From: Lanius collurio
Lineage: Eukaryota; Chordata; Aves; Passeriformes; Laniidae
Reading direction: 5' to 3'
Assembly: GCA_020086605.1 (NCBI GenBank)
Contig: JACBWW010000047.1
Location: forward strand, 3,713,938-3,777,937
DNA: 64,000 nt
The notes beneath the pieces were generated by a model. It did not search any database. It was not told where the DNA came from and worked only from the letters and a program-made list of their open reading frames with translations. The first letter of the stretch is position 1. Each line of letters starts with the position of its first letter. Position numbers and translations under genes: made by a program. Positions 27,560 through 37,200 of this stretch are shown here, in pieces.

Positions 27560-27736
27560 ACTGGGTGCCCAGAGCAGCTGTGGCTGCCCCTGCATCCCTG
27601 GCAGTGTCCAAGGCCAGGCTGGACAGGGCTTGGAGCAGCCTGGGACAGTGGGAGGTGTCCCTGCCCATGGCAGGGGGTGGAACTGGATGAGCTTTAAGGT
27701 TCCTTCCAACTCAAACCATTCTGTGATTCTATGATG
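27560..27736 (+). mobile_element. CR1: CR1 retrotransposon, intact 3' end
   Basis: A clear plus-strand CR1 3' end of about 177 bases. In order it has a GTGCCCAGAGCAGCTGTGGC block, GGCTGGACAGGGCTTGGAGC, GGGAGGTGTCCCTGCCCATG, the GGAACTGGATGAGCTTTAAG block, the CCTTCCAACTCAAACCATTC core and the terminal ATTCTGTGATTCTATGATGA tail. CR1 is the dominant avian LINE. It inserts by target-primed reverse transcription and is nearly always 5'-truncated, as here. The copy at 58488-58810 is the same subfamily in the opposite orientation and aligns almost base for base. Low divergence suggests one of the younger insertions in the window. Confidence 0.96.
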
Positions 27737-28265
27737 AAATTCAATATATAAATGTACATTTTGAGCTGGCGTTTATCACTGTAGACAAAACGAAGCTGGG
27801 CTAGGTATTATATTTACAGAGAGATGATAATAATACTTGCTGTGGTTACAGGCTTCCCACAGTACAAGGGAAACATGACAAATCCAGGCCAACTATTTTT
27901 CCAGATTTTGTGCCAGAGTTCAGTTTGCATAGGTGGCAGTATTGGAAACTCTCCAGAGAAAGCTTTTTATCTGGCCATTCATTTCTACCAGCTCTTCTCA
28001 TCTTGAATCCCACTCAGGCTGAGCCTAAACCTGCCATGGCTGCAGAAGCCAACCACTGTGCTATCCAAAAAACTCAGGAGTTTCAAACCTACCACAGACT
28101 GAGACAAGCACATCTCAGATAAAGGTCGAGCTGGGGTTTTCCATGTCCTCTGCTTATCAGAGCCAAAAGCCCTCTTCTAACAAGTTGAACTCATCCAAAG
28201 GAACTAAAAAGAGAATACTGATTATTGGCTGCTTGCTTTCTACACAAACATATAGTTTTCCACTA
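27737..28265. other. Non-coding interval, no gene recognised
   Basis: About 530 bases between the CR1 copy and the minus-strand open frame. Short plus-strand frames (27824-28328) have no recognisable domain. Confidence 0.6.
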
Positions 28266-29003
28266 CTGACATGGGCAAATATCATGTGTTGTGCTGATAC
28301 CCACCCACAGGTGGATTGGAAAATGTGAATTTACTTGTGGCTGTTCTTGGTTCTCCTCAGGCAGGTTGGAGGTGAGAGGGGAAGGGGCTGGAGTTCCCTC
28401 TGCCATCAGGAGCTGTGTCTGTGCTCTGGCCAAGTGATTGACATCTTTGAGTGAGAGCACCAAGCACTTAATAATAAACCTATGGGGTGAGATCTCAGAC
28501 AAAGGCTCTGTTGTAGTGGAACTTTTGGAATTTGGGCTGTTGTCCAGCATCTGAAGATACTGAATACTCATGTTCCACAAATAATACAAGAAAAATTCTG
28601 AAGGACTTCCATAACATAGATACTCTTCTACAATATACACATACGGGGGGAAAAAAATCCCAATGGTCTTTTTGAGCAGTTCAGTGGTCTTTTTGAGAAG
28701 TTCTACCAACTGACTATTCACTCCAAGCCAGTCCCTTTCTGGAAACCAAAGCTCTTGCAAGCTGAGTCTTTTGATCTGGGGAACTCTTTTAGCAGTGTTG
28801 GAAACATGGCCTCCTCCTTTCAGAGCAATGTCTCTGGATGTGTCTGCAGGAAGCCAAAAGGAATGGCCACAAATGGGGTCACCTCCCAAGTTCAGGGTAA
28901 TGGATGGATGAATCTCTAAGCAGATGATGACAAACAGTGCCCCACAGGTTGAAACCTCTTCTGCACTATGTGTCTTGAGAGCAGTAGTTAATCCTAAGGT
29001 CTC
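28266..29003 (-). other. 246-codon stop-free minus-strand frame, unidentified
   Basis: On the minus strand, translation is stop-free from 29003 down to a TAG at 28263-28265, the longest such run found in this window. No family or domain is recognised and there is no signal peptide or repeat architecture apart from a duplicated LLKKT motif produced by a 21-base tandem duplication (28664-28705). Further upstream on the same strand, other frames stay open in patches up to 29474, separated by stops and frame changes, which is what a decayed coding sequence could look like. Other chance frames above 200 codons exist in the window, so an accidental frame remains the likelier reading. Confidence 0.15.
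28664..28705 (+). repeat. 21-bp imperfect tandem duplication
   Basis: TGGTCTTTTTGAG starts at 28664 and again at 28685, and each copy is followed by [CA]AGTTC. The period is 21 bases, so a minus-strand reading frame is preserved through it. A G6A7 tract (28645-28657) lies just to the left. Confidence 0.85.
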
Positions 29004-31540
29004 CTAAAATTTCTGAAGTCACCAGTTGTCTCAAGGCTTGAACAGCCTCTGAAAACCTTTGAATCTTCTCTTCTATTGGAAAGCAAAGATCAAAATCTTA
29101 TGGTTAAGCAAACTCAGGATATTCTCATAAACATTTTGAAGGCTGAGGTTCCCCTGTCCTCCAGAGAATATTAACACTTTCTGCTGAGTCTTGAAAAATC
29201 AGGTGGCACCAAAAAGAAGAGCCACTAATGATGCTGGATGGAGTGGCTGGTCTTGGATGCACAGTCCCACGTGCAGAATATGCTCCCATGGGATTCCTGC
29301 TGACTGCCCTGTTGACTTGACTGAGGGGAGTCCTGTATTAGGGTAACTCACTAGATTGGATTTAATATATGAAAAAGTTTTCTCTGTTCTCTTGGCCAGG
29401 AGAAACAGGAGCTGTGCAAAGTTGAAGGCGTTGCCAGCTGGAAGTAAGGGGACCCCTCTCATTAGAGGCCTCATGAACCTGGGGTTAGAAAATTAAACTG
29501 AAGCAGAACAGAAGTATCAGCAGAAGGTGGAACTTGCCAGTTTGAAGTGAAATGGTGACTAAAACAAATATCCTTACAAACCTATGCAGCTGGATTGATT
29601 GGCAAGCTTGATTACTCATCCTTTCCTGTCTAGACAGAGCTAGTTTTTAGATTTCATATAAAAAGTTAATACTTATCATGTTTGATGGCTGTCTTGGTGC
29701 TGGCATGAGGCTCCATGAATTACTGTCAGTTTGATTGGAAATGGAGTTTGGGAAAGCATCAGTAAAATGGCTTTGACTTTTGCTGTGTCTTTCTGGAAGA
29801 CTCTGTGGGCGTAGAAGAGAGAACCTTTCTCTGCCTCCTTTTTGGAGTTCACTTACAGAAAATGCACTTGGCCTATCCTAGGCTGCCATATTTGAGAAAA
29901 ATCTTAGTCCATTCATCTATAAATAAGAAATATTGCGCCATGCCTTGACATAAACCTGAACCAGAGCAAAGTTGTCAAAGGTATCAGATATGTGGAGGAG
30001 GGAAGTAAATTAATTTGTACCTGGAGGACTTTTATGTCTTGGGGACAGCATGGCTTGTTTAGAACTAAAAAGGCAGAAGGTGACCTGTGTAAGATGGGCC
30101 CCAGGCTTTACACTGTACAACGATGATGAAGCTTCCAAATACTCAGTGCATGCCTAGGCAAGGCAAATTCCTTCTGCTGCTCTGGTTGAAAGTGATTTCT
30201 CCTTACTGATGTGGAAAAGTGGGGATGAGAGCCCCAGAGGTGGCTGTGTGCTGGGCAGTCTTTAAAGGGAGCAGTTTTTCCATCCAGTCAGTTGCACATG
30301 GAGCATCAGAACTGATTTGAGCCAGTCCAAAGTGTTTTAATAGACTCCAATAGGTCCAAGGGAAATGAACATGAGAAATAGTTTTGACCCTGTCAAAAAA
30401 CATGAATTTTGTTAGAGAAAGTGGGTTCACTCAAGCCTTAAGCAGGTATTTGAGCCATCCTTTCACCCTTCATGAAGCACGTTATGTTAAGTGCTCTTTG
30501 GCTGCTCTTTGGGGAAGCTGGCACAAGCAGTGCTGAGGAGCTCATTTAAATAGAGCTGGCCTCATTAGCATTCCAGATGCTGAAAATGTGCACAGCTGGA
30601 TCACTGCCAAAAAGCAGGCCTCTTCATCTGTGGCTTTCAGCTGGCCTAAAAATAAAGTTCAAAGTGACTTTATTAAAAATCTCCCTGTATGTGTACCTGT
30701 ATAAACACATGTATTTATACATACATAAACACATGTTACAGCCAGGCTGATGTTCGCCTGTTGCCTGCCTAAAGGATGAAGTCCTTCCCTGTCTTGTGCT
30801 GCTGGAGGTGGTGTCTGCTTGTAGGAACTGTGTGCAGGTGTTAGGGTGACAGGTCAGGTTTGCCTCCCAGCAGTGTTGGGATGCTCTGTTGGCTCCTGAG
30901 CTCAGACTGTCACTTCCGACTGCCATATCCCCCCAGTCAGTATGGTTATATCCCCTCTGTGACCAACCTGGGATTTCATCATCCTTGTGCACCTCTAACT
31001 CCTAGTGAGTAGGAATGTTTTGAAACCCAGCTTTTTCAGTAAAAGCTGCAATAGGTGATTGTATGACAACAGCCAGTCAGCTGAGGAAAGAAGCAGATCA
31101 AAGGATTTTAAGAAGTACCAAAACAGAATAAACCAAACTTGTGGAGATGTATAGATCTTCAGTACATCCTTTCCTTAAGGACTTTATGTGCTATTTGATA
31201 CTCAGAGAATAAAGTCTACAGAGAAGGACAAAAATAGATCAGGGGTGCAGAATGGCTTTTGTACAAGAGGTGACTGAAAGTGTCATTTCTTCTAGCAGGA
31301 AGAGAGGAACAAGAGAGAACTGTCTTTCTCAGCAAGACCTGCAGGGAGGAGATCAGCAGGACATGTGTAGTCACTCATGACTTAAATATCAAAGGCTAAA
31401 TTTCTAGTTAGAATCTTCAAAAAATTTTCCAAAAAGCATCACCTATGTTTAAATAGTGCTGTACATCTATTTCTTTTGAGTGTTATCAGGAGAAAGGAGT
31501 GCCTTTCTCTGGCTCCTTGGTGAAGCTCTCTCTTTTCCAG
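29004..31540. other. Non-coding interval with minor repeats
   Basis: No gene recognised. On the minus strand, 29004-29474 holds the interrupted open patches described with the frame to its left. At 30699-30736 ATAAACACATGT is repeated (30701-30712, 30725-30736) and GTATAAA/TTTATAC form an inverted repeat. The rest is featureless. Confidence 0.6.
30699..30736. repeat. Direct and inverted short repeats (ATAAACACATGT)
   Basis: Two exact copies of ATAAACACATGT start 24 bases apart. The first lies inside an inverted repeat with arms GTATAAA (30699-30705) and TTTATAC (30714-30720). Confidence 0.75.
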
Positions 31541-31703
31541 ATTCTGCCAGTTCCTGGGTTTCCAGGCATGGGAGTTTCTACCTGGGATCTTAAAAATGTC
31601 TACTCCATCTACCTGAGCAAGTCACTCAGTGACACAAAGCAAATGAGGGATGGTGAGGGAGAAGCTTCATAAACCATAAATGTGAATGGAATTGATTTTA
31701 GAG
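31541..31703 (+). other. Candidate exon (strong splice signals, open frame ending in stop)
   Basis: A pyrimidine-rich acceptor (TGAAGCTCTCTCTTTTCCAG, 31521-31540) and a good donor (TAGAG|GTAAGG, GT at 31704) bound 163 bases. One frame is open from the acceptor for 43 codons and then stops at TAA 31670-31672. It includes STWDLKNVYSIYLSKSL. If transcribed it would be a last coding exon spliced to 3' UTR, or a non-coding RNA exon. The protein is not recognised. The same frame is also open upstream of the acceptor back to a TAG near 31456, which weakens the case. Pseudo-exons bounded by good sites are common in vertebrate introns. Confidence 0.15.
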
Positions 31704-34700
31704 GTAAGGGAAGAGTGAGAAAAAGCTCAGCAATTTTAATGCAGACTGGGGGAGATCAGTGTCAATGAGTATCACCCAGGAGGAGTGGTGGTGCCTGCAG
31801 AAGGTCAGCAGTGTGCTGCCAAGTCACAGCTGTGCCCAGAGAGGAATGAGGCTCCTTCTGAAAGGGGACTCCAGTTTCCTGGAGTAATGCTGTGCCATTG
31901 CAGGCCTTTCAAGGATGTCTGAGATGGGGAAATTCCCATCTACCATTTGTTTGCCTAAATGTGGTGGCTTGGTGAGTGTGTTTGCAAATTATCCCAGTTC
32001 CCAATAAGGTGATGATGTTGGATGTAACCACTATTTTCCCATCACAGCCTAATTCAAAGGTGGTCTTGTGGGTTTATGGCTGTCTAGTTCCCTCTCAATA
32101 TTGGTACATGGGCTAATTTTTAATTAAATACCCATCATTTAAGGAACTAAAAACAGTCCAAAAAAGTTTTGTTGACTGAAGACTGAAAATATGAAATGTT
32201 CTTTGGGGGGTTTTGGGTGTGGATTATGAGGCACATTTTAATAATATTTTGTATGTCATCTTCAAGCAATGTTTTTAAACCTCAAAACTCCAGGGAAGTT
32301 CTGTAGGCTTTAGCAAACAGATGTTAGCAGTCAGGAAATAATTATGATTCTTGCCCAAAAATATTCCCTCCTGCCTATCAGGATATCCTGATATGCAACA
32401 CTTCTGAGATATGCCTCTTATGGAAGCAGGAATGCAAGGTTTCTGCAGGTCTGTGAATCTAGGGATGAAAAAGAGGTCTTGAGTCCCTCCTTCTCAGTCA
32501 TCAAGGCAGCAGCTCATGTGGGATATCCTGATTACCAGAGGGTGTGTGTACATCAGTGCACACTTTGTCCCCATCTAGTAGCTGCCTGAAGTTATTTGAC
32601 TCAGCTCCTTCTTATAAGTTAACAGCCTTTAACTTAAATATGTGCACAAGGATCCTAGATCCTGATTTCTGTAATCTGTTTCAGAGATAAATGGGAATTA
32701 TTAACTATGAATCCAGACTCCTGCTGTTATGAAAACTGGGGAAGGGTTGGCCCCAGAGGTTTTGATGAGGGGAAAAGACAGTATCTAGTTGATGGGAATT
32801 GTTTTGCTTCACCTCTAAGGATTTACATCCACTTCCTATCACATGGTGTTTATTTAAAGCTTAATGGTAAAGGTACCCAGAAGTTCCTGACACAGCAGGA
32901 AACCATGGCTCACTGATCCAGAAAGACTTGAATTTTATGCTGTTTTACCAACAGTATGAAAATATCTTCATGAAACTGCCAAACAGCTTGGGTAGAGTTG
33001 TGTGAACACTTGGAAGGAGTTGATGCACAGTGAGAAACCAAAGGACTGTTCCAACCTTTCCCTCTGCAGAGGCACCACATGGTAACACATCTTCATGATC
33101 TTGTCTTGGTGCTGCTCTGTGCTGCATCCTTCCCACGGGAGAGCCTAAAGGATCTGAGCCCCTCACTCTTCAGAGCTTGCATGCTCTAAGATTTGATGGA
33201 GACACCTAAAAGTGTGTTAACAGAAACCTCAGAGTGGTTGACATAAAATCCTGTAGTCAGCTTGCCTGTCAGTGCAGAGGTGGCTCAATTTAATCCTTGC
33301 AGATGGCTTCCCAGTTTTGCTGTATTTCCACCTTTTCCTGGGCTGTCAAGAAAGGCAAAAGGAGGGATGAAGGCTCTGTAAAGGGAGTTATAGCTCCTGT
33401 TGGCTGTGGTATACACTCCTGCTAATTCATATGTTCCTCTGGTGTTCTGCTGGCAGTACAAATGAATGTCTTTCCTTATCTTTGTTTCCACTCTGCATTG
33501 CTGTTTCTGATGTTCAGTGTGAGCTCCAGCCTGACGCTGCCTTTTGAATGTTCAGTGTCTGTTCTTTAGGTCCAGAGGTAAAGCCACGCAGGCAAATTCA
33601 AAGGTTTTAGGTTTCCTTTTGGTTCTTTTGTCAGTGGGAAGCTGAGAATGCTCCTTGGTATCTTCTGTTCCTCACTAAAAATATCAACTGATTTTTTTAT
33701 TTTTCTGGGAACTCAGTGTCCAGTCTTAGGGCTGAACTGATGTATCATTTTCTTCCATACAAACCCAATGAATCCCATTATGCATCTCCCCTTTTATCCC
33801 TCTCCTTGTTAACACTTACAATATTATTCTTTCAATGAAGGTGGGAGTCCCAGTTTCAGTGTATTTGAAGTTCTGGTTTTTATCTTGTGGTGGGGTTTAT
33901 TAATAATTTAAAATGGAGAAAAATCACTCATTGAAATAGATCCACTTAACACAAATACTGAATTTAGGAACATGTTCTGCCAATACTTCCTTTGATACTC
34001 ATGCTCATTCTTCACATGAAGTTGCCAGGATTTTATGTGACAGTAAGGTGGAATTGACTGCCTGTGAAAAGCAAATATGCCTGACTAATACACACTTATT
34101 TTATCTGTGCAGTATTTATCTGATCCCTCCATTCATCTTCAAAAAATCTTCCTGTGCCTGTACTATATTGTCTCATTTTACAAATGATTCATCCTTTGTG
34201 GTGGTGGAGAAAGGACATAGGGGATTCCCTAGGAAAATGTTGCATTAGCCATAGTTTTAGTTTATTTTTCTCCAGTGGAAATACATAATATTGTGCATGG
34301 ATCAGCTTTTTGGAGACCAGCCCAAACTCATTTGGTGCTTGAATTAAGTTCCCCTTGATTTGGGATCTGTGGTAGGGAGCCATTACTTTAAGAGGTGTTA
34401 ATTAAACTTAAGAGGATTATAGTGTCTTAATTATGTTCATGTAATCACTACTAGTTTGGAAGGAAGCTGTTGGGAAGGCAGTGATGAACCTCAGCTGGAG
34501 AAGTACAGATGGTTTAGGCCAAGTAACTCTGTGATTAATGTGAAGGAAAAGAGGTGTTCCAAGAGCAATCTAAATGGTGGTATTTATGTTTAACTCAAAC
34601 CATGAAGTGTTTGGAAATGCTCCTTTTTATACTTGACCAGGCTTAGGACATGCTCCCAGGGCCCGAGGAAATTCATGCACATGGTGCTTTGACTCAACGT

Positions 34701-36057
34701 GAACTCAGCCATGCTCTGGTGCTGGCAGATTTTCTGCTTTAAGGTGAAATCCCTTACAAATGGCTGCATTAACCCATAGTAAAAATCAGAGCTGCAACCC
34801 CTCGGTTCAGGGAAGTACAGCTTAATAGAGGTTATGATCTTCTGAGCCACTTAGAAATGAATGACAGGCTGAAGAAAAGGAGAGCTCACTGATTTCTTTA
34901 TTTATTGCCTTCACTTCTTTTAGTGGCTGGATGTAAAGATATATTGTATGACTTCAAGTCCAAGAAAGGCACTGCCTGGGATGTTTTTGAAAGCTTCCAG
35001 AAATAGATTCTGATGAGCTTGGATTGAAAAGTGCAAAATTCCAGGCACAGGAGCTCACAAGTTTTGTTAGAGGCAGAGAAAGCTCATGTTTGTAGCTGCT
35101 CTAGGCCTGATCCAACACTCGCTGGTGTCAAGGGAAAGGCCTTTGCTGGAGTTCTTCATCAGGAAAGTTCTCAGCCCTGAGAAAAAAACAGATTTATGGA
35201 GACAGCTGTAAATGGGCACTAGACACCTTTACCATGTTTAGCAGAAGGAGCTGCAGAAGACTAATCTGCAGCAGTTTTGCTGCTGAAGACATTTGAACCC
35301 TGAGAAGCAACAGTGCTGGTAATGAGGACTCAGCTGCTGTCATTGCATTTCCAGGATTTTCAAGGAGTAAGCAGTGACTGCTCAAGCAGTGGACTTGGAA
35401 TATAGTGTCTAGCTTGGTTTGTTAGAAAAAAAGCATCAAGCATTTCTTCTTTTTTTCAGAAGACAGGGTAAAGTATGACAGCAGCACAACTGGGGTACTG
35501 GAGACAGGCCAGATATACATATTTGGTTGGGCAAGAAAAACAACCATCTGTCTAGAGAAGGATGTAAACATTAAGTGTTAACTGTGCCTCTCAGCCTCTT
35601 CTGTGACAGAAAGGCAGCTTTGTCTGTTGAGTTATTCTGCTACAAGCTACTGTAATGCAGACTGTGTTGAAAAGGAGCAATTTAGGACAGAATTTTTCTT
35701 TTCCTGTATTTTTCCAAAGGATGACTTTTTCACATAGGTCCCTTCTGACTCAAGAAGGGAGAAATCATTTGGAAGGAAATAAATCTCTGCTGATGGCTAC
35801 TCAGAAAAGCAGCCAGTGTGCATGGGTGATCTAATATTAATAAATGCCACAGATGATGCACTGAGTAACTTCTCAGTTGTTTTTGTTATGCTATTAAGAA
35901 GTTCAAATTTATGCTTCCAAGAACCACAGGCACATATTTTGGGGTATGTGCATTGCAGTGAAACTTTGCCTGGAGCATCAGTACAAGGAGTGAAGAAGAC
36001 AGCAGTAGCATGTTGGGATTATGGCACATTGGGTTTGTAAGGCTGGAAACCCACGGA
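31704..36057. other. Non-coding interval, no gene recognised
   Basis: 4.3 kb without a recognisable gene or transposon. CCACTTAA (the reverse complement of TTAAGTGG) is at 33942-33949. Most of 33.6-35.8 kb is AT-rich. Short minus-strand frames have no recognised domain. Confidence 0.65.
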
Positions 36058-36129
36058 ATGCAAAGGAGCCTTGCACCCCTTTGGCCTCGGGGGCTGCTGG
36101 TCTGGGGTCTGCTGGCTTTGGAAATCGGG
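36058..36129 (+). other. Candidate first coding exon with signal-peptide-like N-terminus
   Basis: An ATG at 36058 (G at -3) opens a 24-codon stretch that ends exactly at a consensus-like donor (CGGG|GTAAGT, GT at 36130-36131) in phase 0. The encoded peptide starts MQRSLAPLWPRG and continues with a hydrophobic run LLVWGLLALEI, which is the n-region/h-region layout of a secretory signal. Signal-peptide-only first coding exons are common in vertebrate secreted and adhesion proteins. The interval is locally CpG- and G+C-richer than its surroundings. The frame is also open on both sides (194 codons, 36010-36594), so the splice reading is not forced. No homolog is recognised and no promoter is evident. 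Confidence 0.2.
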
Positions 36130-36815
36130 GTAAGTCCTGCCCAAAGAAGGACTGACTTGTTTTCTAAATTTGTCAGACCAGGAATGGACCTACGTGCATT
36201 CACTGAGGAGGTGACCCATTCCATTCTTATCTTCATGGCTCTCTGTCCTCAGTTCCAGCCTGAATTAGGGTGGGTGCAAGCAATCTTCAAACACTCAGGT
36301 GCCCTTTCTGTTGTGACTGATCCTCCACCTTGTGTCTTTTCCAATCCAACATCTTTACCTCAGGCCCTTTTCTTGCATCTTGTTAAAGCTGTTGAATACA
36401 AGATGATTTCTGTTCAATCCTCTGCTGCAGCCAGGAGTTGGAAGGCAAATCTAAACCCTAAATCACAAATTTCCAAACAGTGGTGCCTGAAGATTTTTAT
36501 TATGGAATTTTATGTTGTCACTTTTTCCTTCTCTTGTATATGCAAGGTAGGTAACTATCAATTAACCGTAACTGATGTTATATTAGGAGTCTGATTTAAC
36601 AACTAATAGAGGAAAAGTACTTCCCAATATAATATTACAGCTTGGATTTAAATGAAAGGCAAATAATTGAACTATCTCATTCTCATTGTTGGATTGGAGT
36701 CTGCAGGGGCTGAAGAAGACTGGATGGGATTTTGGGGGTTACTCTGTGCTATGAGACAGAATGAATGTGGAAAAATACAGAAGTTTGACACCTGATCATC
36801 AGACTAAAATCTGAG
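36130..36815. other. Non-coding interval downstream of exon candidate
   Basis: The open frame through the candidate exon continues to a stop at 36592-36594 without a recognisable domain. No other element seen. Confidence 0.55.
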
Positions 36816-37200
36816 GAGATGGCGGAGGGACGATGGGGAAAGATATGCCAGTGCAGGGATATTTTTAGGGAAATGCTTGCTGGGAATGCAAACACTGCCA
36901 GGTGCAGATCCAGGGCTGCTAAAGGCAATGCACAGCTCCCACTGACTCCGTGGCTTCATGCTGGACCAGGCTGTTTCCTCCACCCTCCACACTGAGCCTG
37001 GAGTTTGTGTGGTGAGTCATCCATTCTCTCGGAATAGGAGCCTCATGCATCTGGAACAGCAAGAGCCTGGCCCAGCGCCCGCTCGGATTTGGTGAAATAT
37101 TCTTGGCAACTCCCAAGCAGTTTTAAACCAGGCCTTCATTAAATCCAGTTTCATGTGCCAAAGTGTGCCAGCTTCACTTTATATGCAAACTGCTTGTAGG
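36816..37200. promoter_or_regulatory. Candidate CpG-retaining regulatory block
   Basis: CpGs occur in small groups (near 36824-36832, 36948, 37029 and four within about 37029-37084) in otherwise CpG-poor DNA. An AP-1-type TGAGTCA is at 37013-37019 and an octamer-like ATATGCAAA at 37181-37189. It lies 0.7 kb downstream of the signal-peptide-like exon candidate, so an intronic enhancer would fit. The regulatory role is inferred from composition and motifs only. Confidence 0.22.

Noticed and set aside
28266..28889. Similarity of the minus-strand frame to ITPRIP-like, dymeclin or MEI4 proteins
   Set aside because: Only isolated short coincidences (for example GHSF) were seen when comparing with remembered family features; no ordered motif match.
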